Source: an uncultured Armatimonadota bacterium
Lineage (GTDB): Bacteria > Armatimonadota > Armatimonadia > Armatimonadales > Armatimonadaceae
Direction of reading: 5' to 3'
NCBI GenBank assembly: GCA_903910385.1
Contig: CAIVZM010000022.1
Coordinates: 86,376-150,375 of the forward strand
DNA length: 64,000 bases
How positions within the stretch are numbered: the first letter of the stretch is position 1; the number at the start of each line of letters is the position of its first letter. The notes below the pieces were generated by a model. It did no database searches. It worked only from the letters and a program-made list of their open reading frames with translations, and was not told the origin of the DNA. This document shows positions 18,114 to 27,096 of this stretch, piece by piece. A program made the position numbers and the translations under genes.

Positions 18114-19049
18114 ATGGCTATATCCGAAGCGGTTCGAGAAACGGACGCCATCAATGGTGGCGCTCCGGTGGGAAGATGGGGCGTCTATTTTTCAGCAACC
18201 CGCGCCTATTCGTTTCCTGCCAGTGTGGCGTCTGTACTGCTGGGCGCCGCTCTTGCATATCGTGGGTATGGCGGGGAGGCGCGTTTCGATATCGTCATGC
18301 TGCTGCTGACCCTGGCAGGGGCGATACTGGCGCATGCGGCAGGGAATATCTTCAACGATTACTTTGATTACGTCAAAGGCATCGATACGAAGCCGGAGCA
18401 CGGTTCCGGCGTCCTCCCCTCGGAGTTATTGACCGTCTCCGAAATGCGAAATTTTGGCACTGCCTGTCTTTGCGGCGCAGCGCTTTTTGGCGGAATCGCG
18501 CTTTTACGTGCGCCTTTCGCGCTGAACGTCATCGTTCCTCTGGGTATACTCGGAGCGGCTTGCGCGATTTTCTATACGTCATTTCTGAAAAAGATCGCTC
18601 TGGGCGATGTGACCATCATGACGGCGTTTGGCATGGGGCTGACCCTCGGTTCCTATGGGGTGCAAACTTCTGTAACGAACGCGCCGCAGGTCGGACTGAT
18701 CCTGTGGCTCGCTTTACCGGTAACGCTTCTGGTGGATGCGATCCTGCATGCGAATAACATCCGGGACGCCGCGAACGATACCGCGTTCGGCTATCGCACT
18801 GTCGCCTCCTTACTGGGGAACGAATCGTCCCGAAATCTGCAACGAATCCTGATCTTTGGTCCGATTGCGCTGATCTCTCTTTTAGTATCCATGCGCTGGC
18901 TTCCGCTTTCGGCGCTTGCGGTTTTGCTCTCCGTGCCGTTGTTGATAAGAGCTTACAAAAGCGGTGATGTCCCCATGACGGCGCAGGCGCATCTCCTGTT
19001 CGGATTGTTGTACGCTCTTGGGGTAGCGGTGATGGCGCGTCCCATCTGA
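18114..19049 (+). CDS. menA: 1,4-dihydroxy-2-naphthoate polyprenyltransferase (UbiA family)
   Basis: Attaches a polyprenyl chain to dihydroxynaphthoate in menaquinone synthesis; integral membrane protein with eight to nine helices. With ATG 18114 it has 311 residues; a TTG seven codons earlier is possible but has a weaker ribosome site. The first Asp-rich motif NDYFDYVKGID and the second, NNIRDAANDTAFGYRT, bind the prenyl diphosphate through Mg2+. The second motif matches MenA better than UbiA. It points towards mutY with only 13 bases between the stops. No other men gene is in the window. Confidence 0.88.
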   Translation: MAISEAVRETDAINGGAPVGRWGVYFSATRAYSFPASVASVLLGAALAYRGYGGEARFDIVMLLLTLAGAILAHAAGNIFNDYFDYVKGIDTKPEHGSGVLPSELLTVSEMRNFGTACLCGAALFGGIALLRAPFALNVIVPLGILGAACAIFYTSFLKKIALGDVTIMTAFGMGLTLGSYGVQTSVTNAPQVGLILWLALPVTLLVDAILHANNIRDAANDTAFGYRTVASLLGNESSRNLQRILIFGPIALISLLVSMRWLPLSALAVLLSVPLLIRAYKSGDVPMTAQAHLLFGLLYALGVAVMARPI

Positions 19050-19062
19050 TTCCTCGTTTCGG

Positions 19063-20208
19063 TCACTCGAAAAGGCTTAGTTGCGTCCTTTCCTCCCGTA
19101 ATTGCGCCATCAGTTTCGCCTGTGGGGACGAAAGAGGGTATTGATCCGTCTCCTCCGGCGATAACCAGGCGAATGCGTCGCTCTCCGTTGAGTTTTCTGA
19201 TGTGGGGGGCGCGTCATCAACGGGAATGCAGGAAAGGGCAAGAAGTGCGATTTTTCGCGTAGTCACTCCGTGACGGAGTTTAGCGACTGGCGTCTCTGAC
19301 AAAATCCGTACCGATAATCCTGCTCGGTCTCTTGCGGCGCGTTCGGCTCCCTGCAAAGGAGTCTCATTATCGACTAGAGTGATACGAGGAAGTTCCCATA
19401 AGCCTCCCCACAACCCCCCTTCCGGGCGCCGTATGAATAGAATTCGACTATCGTCCGATAGGTGGGAAATAACTGCACAAACGTCGATCTGCTCGGTGAA
19501 CGCCGCTTTAGGCGCGAACTGGGGCAACGATTCCGGATTTCCGGTAGCGTACGCCGCGCAGACAGACTGGATCGGGCAGGCTTCGCAACGTGGTTTTTTG
19601 ATGCAAACCAGAGCGCCAAGTTCCATCATCGCCTGATTGAAATCCGCTGCCTCGCCGCCCGGAATCAACTCCCCGGCAAGTTTCCATAGCTGCTGTTGAA
19701 CATCCAGAGATTTGGGATCGCCGTAGATGCCGAAGATGCGGCACAGAACCCGGATCACGTTGGCGTCAACAAGGGGGACATTCTGATCATAGGCAATAGA
19801 ACAGACGGCGCCTGCGGTATATTTTCCGATGCCGGGGAGGGCAAGGACATCCTCAAATCGCGTGGGAAAGACGCCTCCATGCCGGGAGACGATGACCTGC
19901 GCCGCCTTGTGCATATTGCGGGCGCGCGCATAGTAACCCAACCGTTGCCATTGTTTGAGGACATCTTCCAATGGGGCGTTCGCAAGATCGCTGATCGTGG
20001 GGAATCGTTCCAGCCACCGATTCCAGTAGGGGATCACGGTAGCGACCTGCGTCTGCTGTAGCATCATCTCGGAGACCCAGATGGCATAAGGGTCTCTTGT
20101 TTTGCGCCAGGGCAGGTCACGTTTGACGCTACGGTACCAAACAAGAAGGCGCAGAGGGAATTCCTGGCGTCGAAGCGCGTCTGCGGATAAGGATTGGGCA
20201 TCAGGCAT
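19063..20208 (-). CDS. mutY: A/G-specific adenine glycosylase
   Basis: Removes adenine mispaired with 8-oxoguanine. 381 residues, full length. Catalytic Glu47 is in SEMMLQQTQV; the helix-hairpin-helix is LPGIGKYTAG (124-133), with the conserved Asp148 in LVDAN. Four cysteines (202, 208, 211, 217) should hold a 4Fe-4S cluster, but the first spacing is C-X5-C, one residue shorter than the common C-X6-C. A C-terminal NUDIX-like domain (from about 235) recognises 8-oxoG. A TATACT box at 20216-20221 (minus strand) ends eight bases before the ATG, so the mRNA may be leaderless. Confidence 0.94.
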   Translation of the reverse strand: MPDAQSLSADALRRQEFPLRLLVWYRSVKRDLPWRKTRDPYAIWVSEMMLQQTQVATVIPYWNRWLERFPTISDLANAPLEDVLKQWQRLGYYARARNMHKAAQVIVSRHGGVFPTRFEDVLALPGIGKYTAGAVCSIAYDQNVPLVDANVIRVLCRIFGIYGDPKSLDVQQQLWKLAGELIPGGEAADFNQAMMELGALVCIKKPRCEACPIQSVCAAYATGNPESLPQFAPKAAFTEQIDVCAVISHLSDDSRILFIRRPEGGLWGGLWELPRITLVDNETPLQGAERAARDRAGLSVRILSETPVAKLRHGVTTRKIALLALSCIPVDDAPPTSENSTESDAFAWLSPEETDQYPLSSPQAKLMAQLREERTQLSLFE

Positions 20209-20215
20209 TTTATTC

Positions 20216-20221
20216 AGTATA
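20216..20221 (-). promoter_or_regulatory. -10 box of mutY
   Basis: TATACT read on the minus strand. The -35 region is poor. The predicted transcription start falls at about 20209, one base before the ATG, which would make a leaderless message. Confidence 0.4.
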
Positions 20222-20259
20222 CTGAGATTGTTGTCGAGCGTTTGACAGGACAGCCTTTC

Positions 20260-20288
20260 TTGACAAAGTGCGGCAGGGACAATACACT
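20260..20288 (+). promoter_or_regulatory. Promoter of the zinc-ribbon protein gene
   Basis: TTGACA at 20260-20265 and TACACT at 20283-20288 with the ideal 17-base spacer. The predicted start is near 20295, 26 bases before the ATG at 20321. Confidence 0.75.
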
Positions 20289-20320
20289 CGGAATTACGGT
20301 AAACGAGGAAAGCGGGAGTT

Positions 20321-20863
20321 ATGTCATATACAGAACTGGGGTATACTCCGGGATGGTGCGGTCAATGCGGACGCCGTCTGGGGCGAGATAATCGCTGTGG
20401 TAACTGCGATCCCTGGTGGACATCTCCTGTCTTTCAGTATACCGGCGGATTCGCGGTTCTGGCTGCGTTCGTCGTTCTGGGCATAAACGCTTTTTCGCAT
20501 TCCTCGTCGCCTCTGCTAACCGATGGCGGTGGTAGCAATAGCGCGGCGCCTCAGTACCTGCCCTCCACTGCGCCGGCAACAAATACATATGGAAGCGCAT
20601 ATAATGGATCGGCATCGACTGGGAGCGGGGAACGTGCGTTTCTCCCAGTCGCCATGGTGTCCGCATCCGGCGGATCTGTACGCGGGACTTCTACGGTGAA
20701 TCCGGACGAGGTCAAGTTCGCACAACTGGTTGAGTTACGTCAAATGACGGCGTATGTGGATTCCGTCGTGAATGCCAGCCGGATTAGACGTTATGATAAT
20801 GGAGACGCCAGCGGATTTGGCGCACGACAAGCGGGGAATATGGTGGTGAGCGAGGTGCAGTGA
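20321..20863 (+). CDS. Unknown membrane protein with N-terminal zinc ribbon
   Basis: 180 residues. The N-terminus holds a compact zinc ribbon (CGQC at 13-16 and CGNC at 26-29), followed by a single membrane helix at about residues 39-56. A long Ser/Gly/Asn-rich stretch follows, then a short charged C-terminal helix region. CGGGAG stands just before the ATG and a strong promoter lies upstream. Zinc ribbon plus one helix is a common architecture of small bacterial membrane proteins; no function is recognised. It is probably co-transcribed with the next small gene. Confidence 0.7.
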   Translation: MSYTELGYTPGWCGQCGRRLGRDNRCGNCDPWWTSPVFQYTGGFAVLAAFVVLGINAFSHSSSPLLTDGGGSNSAAPQYLPSTAPATNTYGSAYNGSASTGSGERAFLPVAMVSASGGSVRGTSTVNPDEVKFAQLVELRQMTAYVDSVVNASRIRRYDNGDASGFGARQAGNMVVSEVQ

Positions 20864-20909
20864 TGCTTTCCCCAAGCCTTTTGGCGTCAGAGAGCGACCT
20901 CCGAGAGAT

Positions 20910-21227
20910 ATGCTACGGATGAATGAAGACATGCCGTATTTTGGGAATGTACACGAACGGGAATCGGTGACCCCGTCCAGCGCCCTGTGCCTGAAAGTGC
21001 CGGGGACTGGTGGAGAAGAATTAGTGGTTCACCGGGAAGGCAGCGAAGATTTTGTCTTCCTGTTTGAAGCGCTTGATGATGCCTGTGATTATGCAGACGC
21101 CGCCGAAGAAGCGCTCGGTTTTCGTCCGGATATCAGCCGGGTCCGCTTGATGGATTTGCATTTTCGCACCGCCCGGTTCAAACCCGCCGACGATGAGCAT
21201 ATCGATATTCTGCTCAAAAAGCGATAA
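20910..21227 (+). CDS. Conserved-looking small protein of unknown function
   Basis: 105 residues, acidic, no signal peptide or membrane helix. The central region (EDFVFLFEALDDACDYADAAEEALGF) suggests an alpha/beta fold. The start could be ATG 20910 or ATG 20919; GAGAG at 20903-20907 suits the second better. It follows the zinc-ribbon gene by 46 bases and ends at a bidirectional terminator shared with rplL. I do not recognise the family. Confidence 0.6.
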   Translation: MLRMNEDMPYFGNVHERESVTPSSALCLKVPGTGGEELVVHREGSEDFVFLFEALDDACDYADAAEEALGFRPDISRVRLMDLHFRTARFKPADDEHIDILLKKR

Positions 21228-21230
21228 ATA

Positions 21231-21264
21231 AAAAAAATCCCCGGTGGTTTCACCGGGGATTTTT
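21231..21264. terminator. Bidirectional terminator between the small gene and rplL
   Basis: Stem CCCCGGTG/CACCGGGG (21239-21246 and 21251-21258, loop GTTT) is flanked by an A-run on the left and a T-run on the right, so it works in both directions for the convergent genes. Confidence 0.9.
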
Positions 21265-21333
21265 GTTTCCGTATTCTCGCGACATCGTGCGAGTTCATAC
21301 AGGATACCGTTTGCGTAAAGAACGCAAAAGAGA

Positions 21334-21714
21334 CTACTTGATTTCGACTTCCGCGCCTTCGCCCTTGAGCTGAGCGGCGATCTTGTCGGCTTCGTCCTTG
21401 CTGACGCCTTCCTTGACAGCCTTGGGAGCGGAGTCAACCACTTCCTTGGCTTCTTTCAGACCCAGACCGGTGATTTCGCGAACGACCTTGATAACGTTGA
21501 TCTTGGAAGCGCCCGGAGCCTTGAGGATAACATCAAAGGCAGTCTTTTCTTCTTCAACCGGAGCCGCAGGAGCGCCGCCCCCCGTAGGAGCCGCCGCAAC
21601 CGGAACCGCCGCCGAGACGCCGAACTCGTCCTGAAGCGCCTTAACCAGTTCGGACAGTTCGAGAACGGTCATGGACTTGACCGCGTTAATCAATTCTTCT
21701 TGCGTAAACGCCAT
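21334..21714 (-). CDS. rplL: Ribosomal protein bL12 (L7/L12)
   Basis: 126 residues, normal length. The N-terminal dimerisation segment ends in [14 protein letters not shown], followed by an Ala/Pro/Gly hinge. The C-terminal domain contains [38 protein letters not shown], shown here only to mark the factor-binding helix region. It forms the stalk that recruits translation factors. It lies 75 bases downstream of rplJ in the same operon and ends at the terminator at 21231-21264. Confidence 0.97.
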   Translation of the reverse strand: MAFTQEELINAVKSMTVLELSELVKALQDEFGVSAAVPVAAAPTGGGAPAAPVEEEKTAFDVILKAPGASKINVIKVVREITGLGLKEAKEVVDSAPKAVKEGVSKDEADKIAAQLKGEGAEVEIK

Positions 21715-21789
21715 TTTTTTCTTTCCTGTGTGACTGCGCCGAATTTCTGGCGCATCACGATTTATTGAATTTGGATCAACCGCGAAGGG

Positions 21790-22329
21790 TTAACCGTTCT
21801 GAGCTTGCTTCTGATCGGCAACTGCCTGAAGCGTAAAGACGAAGTTGCTGATGATACCGTTGAGCGTCCCAACAAGACTGGTAATGGGAGAATTGAAAGC
21901 TCCCAGCATCATGGCAATGAGCGTATCGCGCGGCGGAACCTTGGACAGAGCGTCCACGCCCTTCGCATCATAGAACCGACCATCGACAATCGCGCCCTTG
22001 ATTTTCAGGGGTGTGTTGCGATTAGCGGCGATGTAATCGATAACCGCTTTCGATGATTCAATAGCATCTCTATTCGCGAAGGCGACCGCAGTCGGGCCGT
22101 TCAGGGAAGCATCGAATGCATCGTCGTGAGGAATAATTCCATCAGCGGCGCGGCGGAGTAGCGTGTTTTTCACGACTGCGAATGTCGTGTCGGAAGCGCG
22201 GAGTTTTTTCCGCAGATCAGAGACCTGCGAAACGGTGAGACCGCGATACTCGGTTAGAATAATGGCCTGTGATTCCTTGACCTGCGAGATCAAGTCCTCA
22301 ACAATAGCCTCTTTTTGCGGCGTTGGCAT
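21790..22329 (-). CDS. rplJ: Ribosomal protein uL10
   Basis: 179 residues. Typical N-terminal block ending TEYRGLTVSQVSDLRKKLR and the segment FAVVKNTLLRRAAD bind 23S rRNA; the C-terminal helix carries bL12 dimers. It is transcribed with rplL from a promoter at 22590-22618 through a structured leader with an attenuator. The usual upstream neighbours rplK/rplA are not adjacent: the gene beyond the promoter is pdhA on the other strand. Confidence 0.97.
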   Translation of the reverse strand: MPTPQKEAIVEDLISQVKESQAIILTEYRGLTVSQVSDLRKKLRASDTTFAVVKNTLLRRAADGIIPHDDAFDASLNGPTAVAFANRDAIESSKAVIDYIAANRNTPLKIKGAIVDGRFYDAKGVDALSKVPPRDTLIAMMLGAFNSPITSLVGTLNGIISNFVFTLQAVADQKQAQNG

Positions 22330-22382
22330 AGTTTTCCTTCGGATGATCGCCCGACATACAAATTACTGCAGGCGTCAAAATT

Positions 22383-22420
22383 AAAAAAGGCTCCCGTTTC
22401 GACGAGTCGAAACGGGAGCC
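22383..22420 (-). terminator. Attenuator terminator in the rplJ leader
   Basis: On the minus strand a 14-bp perfect stem (22407-22420 with 22389-22402) is followed by six T (22388 to 22383). It lies 54 bases before the rplJ start, between promoter and gene, so it must be conditional. Confidence 0.8.
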
Positions 22421-22587
22421 TTTTCGCGCATTAGCGTGAGCCCTCCCTGGGGGGCGAACTGTAGCGCGACGATGGCATCCCTTTCTCCTCGGCGGGCGGC
22501 CTGCTTTCTCTGTGAGGAGAAAGGGCTCTTTAAGCGTCCACGACGCGCCTGCTGTCTTCGGCAAAAGGCGAAAAAGTTGTCCGGCAC
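22421..22587 (-). ncRNA. Ribosomal protein L10-type leader RNA
   Basis: Between the promoter and the attenuator the transcript can form a perfect 12-bp stem (22514-22525 with 22479-22490) closed by a 23-base loop region. This placement matches the L10 leader known to bind the L10-L12 complex and cause premature termination or translational block of rplJ. A covariance-model search is needed to name it firmly. Confidence 0.6.
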
Positions 22588-22589
22588 AG

Positions 22590-22618
22590 ACTGTATCCTA
22601 TATTCAACGCTTTGTCAA
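22590..22618 (-). promoter_or_regulatory. Promoter of rplJ-rplL
   Basis: On the minus strand TTGACA (22618-22613) and TACAGT (22595-22590) are 17 bases apart. The predicted start near 22583 leaves a leader of about 255 bases. Confidence 0.8.
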
Positions 22619-22776
22619 TAGGAAAATGGAAAAGCCTGAGAAGTCGTAACAGACGCAATGAAGTTCCGCGCCCGGGCGACGGAGCCCCCTCCCTACGGGG
22701 GAGGGATGGCGACGGCAAATAGCGAGGTTGCAACTATTCTGACAACGGGGACTTTTCGGAATGCGCTTGGTTCGGG

Positions 22777-22782
22777 TATAAT
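22777..22782 (+). promoter_or_regulatory. -10 box upstream of pdhA
   Basis: TATAAT preceded by CGGG, with a poor -35 (TTTCGG-like at 22754-22759). It lies about 95 bases before the pdhA start and is the best promoter candidate for the pyruvate dehydrogenase operon. Confidence 0.45.
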
Positions 22783-22875
22783 GGATCGGTTTCCCAAGAG
22801 GACAATCCCTTACCTTAAGAAAGCGACGCCCCTTCCGTACCGGGAAGCGTGGGCGACGAAGGAATAATAGACGTT

Positions 22876-23946
22876 ATGGCACGAGCCGCGACCGCCGCCC
22901 CTCCTGCCTCCCACGCTACCGCCAAGAACGGTAGTGGCAAGGAGGCCGACCTCGACATTAAGAAACTGGACGCAAAAAAGTATCTGCGTTTCTATGAACA
23001 GATGGTGCATATCCGCGAGTTCGAGGAACTCTGTGACCATGCCTTCCGGCAGGGGACGCATGGCATAGGCGGTTATCTCCACCTCTATTCCGGCGAAGAA
23101 GCGATCGCTGTGGGTATCATCGGCGCGATGGATGTCGAAAATGGCGACGCTTTCATCGGACACTACCGCGACCATGCCTATGCGCTGGCGGCGGGTAGCG
23201 AACCCGGTGAGGTTATGGCGGAAATTTGCGGAAAAGCCACCGGTTGCTCTAAAGGCAAGGGCGGTTCCATGCACATCTGCGACGCCAAACTCGGTTTCTA
23301 CGGCGGTTATGGCATCGTCGGCGGAAATGTTCCGATTGCCCTCGGTCTTGCCTGGGCGATCAAGTACCGTGGCGAAAACCGCGTCTGCGCCTGTTTCTTC
23401 GGTGATGGCTCCATGAACCAGGGCGGATTCCACGAAACGCTCAATATGGCGCAGCTTTACAAGGTTCCCGCCCTGTTCGTGCTGGAAAACAATGGCTATG
23501 CCATGGGTACCAGCATCGAGCGTAGCCATGCGAACCCGAATCTGGCGTCCCGAGTTGAATCGTATGCCATGGAATACCATGTCATCAACGGTCAGAATAT
23601 CTTTGAGGTTCATGAGCAAGTTGCGGCGATTGTCGAATCGATGCGAACGAATCCGCGACCTGTCTTTCTGGAAATGAAGACCTACCGATATCACGGTCAT
23701 GGCGCGGCGGATACTCAGGTAACGCAGTCTACGTACCGTTCCCGTGAAGAGGTCGAAGACTGGAAGACCCACCGAGACCCTATTCGTCTGGCAGAACAGG
23801 CATTAATGGAAGCCGAAATTCTGACCGAAGAGGAACGCGAACGTATTCACACGGAAGCGGTAGAAGCGGCGAAAGCGGCGCTGAAATTCTCCGATGATTC
23901 TCCGGACCCGTCTCCGGATGAGCTGTTGACGGATGTTTACGTCTGA
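22876..23946 (+). CDS. pdhA: Pyruvate dehydrogenase E1 component, alpha subunit
   Basis: Thiamine-diphosphate enzyme that, with the beta subunit, decarboxylates pyruvate and acetylates the E2 lipoyl arm. 356 residues from ATG 22876; an in-frame GTG at 22849 is possible. The ThDP motif runs from GDGSMNQGGFHE to ENNGYAMGT. HYRDHAYAL and the phosphorylation-loop-like YRYHGHGAAD are present. The C-terminal half EEVEDWKTHRDPI is typical. The gene order alpha-beta-E2 follows. An acetoin dehydrogenase E1 is the main alternative, but the E2 neighbour and overall match favour pyruvate. Confidence 0.92.
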   Translation: MARAATAAPPASHATAKNGSGKEADLDIKKLDAKKYLRFYEQMVHIREFEELCDHAFRQGTHGIGGYLHLYSGEEAIAVGIIGAMDVENGDAFIGHYRDHAYALAAGSEPGEVMAEICGKATGCSKGKGGSMHICDAKLGFYGGYGIVGGNVPIALGLAWAIKYRGENRVCACFFGDGSMNQGGFHETLNMAQLYKVPALFVLENNGYAMGTSIERSHANPNLASRVESYAMEYHVINGQNIFEVHEQVAAIVESMRTNPRPVFLEMKTYRYHGHGAADTQVTQSTYRSREEVEDWKTHRDPIRLAEQALMEAEILTEEERERIHTEAVEAAKAALKFSDDSPDPSPDELLTDVYV

Positions 23947-24127
23947 TTCGTGTCAAGAATCGGCGGAAAGCGTCCTGCTAACGCCGTCGCTGTAAGAACC
24001 GGCGACAGGATGCAACCGTTCTTTACATTCGTGAGAATAACGTTGAGAAGCAAGACCGGGAAGTTGGCGTACCGGCTTCCCAAAAATGCGCTGAGACGCA
24101 TTATAACCGACTGAAATAATCAATAAT

Positions 24128-25144
24128 ATGGCTAAACATAGATACGCAGATGCTCTTGCCCTTGCTTTAGGCGAGGAGATGGACAAGGATGACAGCGTTT
24201 TCATCATCGGAGAAGAAGTCGGGCAGTACCTTGGCACGCTTCAGGTGACCAAAGGATTCCTGGCGAAGTATGGGCCTAACCGGGTGGTGGACACGCCGAT
24301 TTCCGAAGTGGGTATCATCGGTCTGGGAATCGGTTCGGCTATGGCGGGTCTTCGTCCTGTATGCGAGATGATGCGTCTGGACTTCTCGCTTCCCGCCTAC
24401 GACCAGATCGTGCAACATGCCGCCAAAATTCGTTACATGTTCGGCGGACAGTTCAAAGTCCCGATGGTAATTCGCGGACCAAGCGGCGTGGGACGGCAGT
24501 TGTCCGCTCAGCACTCTCAGGCGCTGGAAGTGCTGTTCGCGCACATTCCCGGTCTGAAAGTCGTGGTTCCGGCAACTCCGGCGGATGCTTACGGTCTCAC
24601 CAAGGCTGCTATCCGCGATGATAACCCGGTCGTGATCATCGAAGCGTTACGGATGTACTTTGAAAAGCCGGAAGCGCTGGAAGCCATCCAACCGGGTCTG
24701 TCCGAAATTCCGGAGGGTGACGATTGGATCGCCAATATCGGTGAAGCTAAAGTTCTGCGCGAAGGCAAGGATGTCACCCTGATCGGTTACTCGACCATGA
24801 CGATTTCCTGTCTCCGAGCCGCGAATTTGCTGGCGCAAGAAGGAATTTCGGCGGAAGTGATCGACTTGCGCTCCCTGCTTCCGCTGGATATGGCGACTCC
24901 TCTGGCATCCATCAAGAAGACGCATCGGGCGGTCGTGGTGCAGGAACAGTGGGGGATGTACGGTATTGCGGCGGAAATCTCCGCGCAAATCGCGGAAAGG
25001 GGCTTCTACGATCTGGACGCACCCGTTCAGCGAGTCACCGGCGCATTCGTCCCAATGCCTTATTCCAAGGCGCTGGAATCTCTTGCCTACCCGCATGAAG
25101 AAGATATCGTCGTCGCCGCGAAGCGTACGTTGGGAGGAAAGTAG
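24128..25144 (+). CDS. pdhB: Pyruvate dehydrogenase E1 component, beta subunit
   Basis: 338 residues, normal for the family. Characteristic blocks are IIGEEVGQYLGTLQVTKGF (ThDP-site Glu), RVVDTPISEVGIIGLGIG and the C-terminal LDAPVQRVTGAFVPMPYSK. It forms the alpha2beta2 E1 with the preceding gene, from which it is separated by 181 bases without a gene but with no good terminator. No clear ribosome site precedes the ATG. Confidence 0.94.
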   Translation: MAKHRYADALALALGEEMDKDDSVFIIGEEVGQYLGTLQVTKGFLAKYGPNRVVDTPISEVGIIGLGIGSAMAGLRPVCEMMRLDFSLPAYDQIVQHAAKIRYMFGGQFKVPMVIRGPSGVGRQLSAQHSQALEVLFAHIPGLKVVVPATPADAYGLTKAAIRDDNPVVIIEALRMYFEKPEALEAIQPGLSEIPEGDDWIANIGEAKVLREGKDVTLIGYSTMTISCLRAANLLAQEGISAEVIDLRSLLPLDMATPLASIKKTHRAVVVQEQWGMYGIAAEISAQIAERGFYDLDAPVQRVTGAFVPMPYSKALESLAYPHEEDIVVAAKRTLGGK

Positions 25145-25239
25145 GAACGAGGACTGATCTGGAAAACGGGAATTCTGGCAAGGCTATCTCCGCCGATTTT
25201 CTCTGACTTTCCGATTCAATCGTTGAACCTCTAAAAATT

Positions 25240-26676
25240 ATGGCATCAGAAGTAATCATGCCCAAAATGGGCGATGCAATGGATTCGGGCGTAATCGTCC
25301 AGTGGCTCAAGAATGTCGGCGATAAAGTCGTCCCTGATGACGCTATCGCTGAAATCGAGACCGATAAATCCAATGTCGAAATCACGGCGGATTCCGCGGG
25401 CTTTATCCAACAGATAACCGGGAAGCCCGGAGAGACCATTCCGGTAGGTCAGGTGATTGCGATTATCGGTACGGTCGCTCCTACCGTCAATGGCGCTGGA
25501 ACGGCTCCTGCGGCAGGTCTGTCGGGAACTTCGGGTAACGAAGAAAAAGATGTCCCGCTAAAATCGGCGACTATCGCTCCTGTCACTTCTCCCAGTCCCG
25601 CTTCTGCCAATGGCGTGAGCATTGCGTTGACGCCTGTCAAAGTGAAGCAGACGGGAGAGTTCAAGCCTTACAACTCCTACGTCGGCGCTCTTCCCAAAAA
25701 TCTGGGAGGCTCCGCCTCTGTGATCGGCGAACCGATTGAAATCGAAACGGTACCGGGCGCAACGGAACCCGTGAAGGCGACCCCGGTAGCGCGCGCGATG
25801 GCGCAGGCGCACAATCTTGATTTGTCCAACCTGAAAGGGTCCGGGCCGGACGGCGCCGTTGGGAAGCGTGATGTGGAAGCCGCTCTGGCAGGAGGCGCGA
25901 ACGGCATATCTGCACCGGTGACGGCGGCTCCATCCGCCGCTCCCGCCAAAGCCGCTCCTGCAGTCACCACGGTAACGGCGACTGAGGGGGACGATACTCA
26001 GGAATTCTCCGCTATGCGTCGTACGATTGCAAAGCGTCTGACGGAAAGCAAGTCCACGATTCCGCACTTCTATGTCAATGCCGAAATCGACATGGAAGAA
26101 TTGATCGCCCTGCGCGAACAGATTAATGCCAGCGCTGGAGGGGATATTCCCAAAGTCAGCATTAACGACTGTTTGATCAAAGCGGTTGCGGCGGCGATTG
26201 CGGAAAATCCGCGCGTCAATGCTGCGTATGGCGACAACAAGCGGATTTTGCGTAAGGGAATCCATATCGGCTTTGGCGTCGCTCTGGACGATGGACTGAT
26301 TGTCCCAGTTGTTCGCGAGGCGGATAAGAAATCGCTTCGTACTGTCGCTCGTGAAACCAAGCCTCTGATCGATAAAGCGCGGACGGGGAAACTCGCTCCG
26401 GCGGATTACACGGGGGGGACGTTCACCATTTCCAATCTGGGTGTACTGCCGGGTATCACGGAGTTTTCCGCCATCATCAATCCAGGTGAAGGTGCGATCC
26501 TTGCCGTCGCTTCGACTCTGGAAGTCCCGGCGGTAGTCGGTGGTCAGGTAGTTCCGCGAAAACGGATGAAGGTGACGCTTTCGGGCGACCACCGTGTCAT
26601 GGACGGAGCGGACGGCGCGAAGTTCCTTGTCTCGCTGAAGCGTATCATCGAAAATCCAATGGAGATGCTCGTCTAA
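25240..26676 (+). CDS. pdhC: Dihydrolipoamide acetyltransferase (E2)
   Basis: 478 residues. One N-terminal lipoyl domain carries Lys43 in IETDKSNVEI. An Ala/Pro-rich linker leads to the peripheral subunit-binding domain (TPVARAMAQAHNLDL...GKRDVEAAL, about residues 181-218), a second linker, and the catalytic domain from about 245. Catalytic His451 and Asp455 are in DHRVMDG near the C-terminus. It transfers acetyl from lipoamide to CoA and forms the core of the complex. No E3 gene (lipoamide dehydrogenase) is in the window. Confidence 0.94.
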   Translation: MASEVIMPKMGDAMDSGVIVQWLKNVGDKVVPDDAIAEIETDKSNVEITADSAGFIQQITGKPGETIPVGQVIAIIGTVAPTVNGAGTAPAAGLSGTSGNEEKDVPLKSATIAPVTSPSPASANGVSIALTPVKVKQTGEFKPYNSYVGALPKNLGGSASVIGEPIEIETVPGATEPVKATPVARAMAQAHNLDLSNLKGSGPDGAVGKRDVEAALAGGANGISAPVTAAPSAAPAKAAPAVTTVTATEGDDTQEFSAMRRTIAKRLTESKSTIPHFYVNAEIDMEELIALREQINASAGGDIPKVSINDCLIKAVAAAIAENPRVNAAYGDNKRILRKGIHIGFGVALDDGLIVPVVREADKKSLRTVARETKPLIDKARTGKLAPADYTGGTFTISNLGVLPGITEFSAIINPGEGAILAVASTLEVPAVVGGQVVPRKRMKVTLSGDHRVMDGADGAKFLVSLKRIIENPMEMLV

Positions 26677-26679
26677 CTT

Positions 26680-27081
26680 ATGCATTCCTCCCTGAAAAAC
26701 GTCCCGGTCTTTGACGCCCCCGATTTTCGGGGGCGTACCGCAGACTGGAAGAAAATCGTGGACACCGCATCCACAGGGCAAAAGCGAACGGTGATTGAGT
26801 GGGGCGTCGCCAAAGGGCCGCTCTGTCTGGCATATCCGGCATCGCGCCGTGACCTTGCGATCCAAATTGTGGGAAGTCGGACGCTTACCGGCAGTGATGA
26901 ACGTTGGGCGGATTATCTCGAGTTCGAGTACGTGCCTCAAGTGGTCGCCGCCTTGACCGCCGACAATTTGAATCCACAGGTGATCTGCATCGATCAACGT
27001 CCGATACAGATTATGCGCGAACGCCGTCGTGAACTGGAGAGTTTTGCCCATTCCCGTGCTGGCGATGCCAATCATCACTGA
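26680..27081 (+). CDS. Small unknown protein in the pyruvate dehydrogenase operon
   Basis: 133 residues, starting three bases after the E2 stop, so it is co-transcribed. No signal peptide or membrane helix. It reads as a mixed alpha/beta protein (KRTVIEWGVAKGPLCLAYP, ADYLEFEYVPQVVAAL). I recognise no family. The last residues SRAGDANHH look disordered. A role linked to the complex is only suggested by position. Confidence 0.6.
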   Translation: MHSSLKNVPVFDAPDFRGRTADWKKIVDTASTGQKRTVIEWGVAKGPLCLAYPASRRDLAIQIVGSRTLTGSDERWADYLEFEYVPQVVAALTADNLNPQVICIDQRPIQIMRERRRELESFAHSRAGDANHH

Positions 27082-27096
27082 GGAACTACAGATTTT

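Noticed and set aside
22810..23772. Minus-strand frame of 320 codons
   Set aside because: Opposite pdhA; mirror frame.
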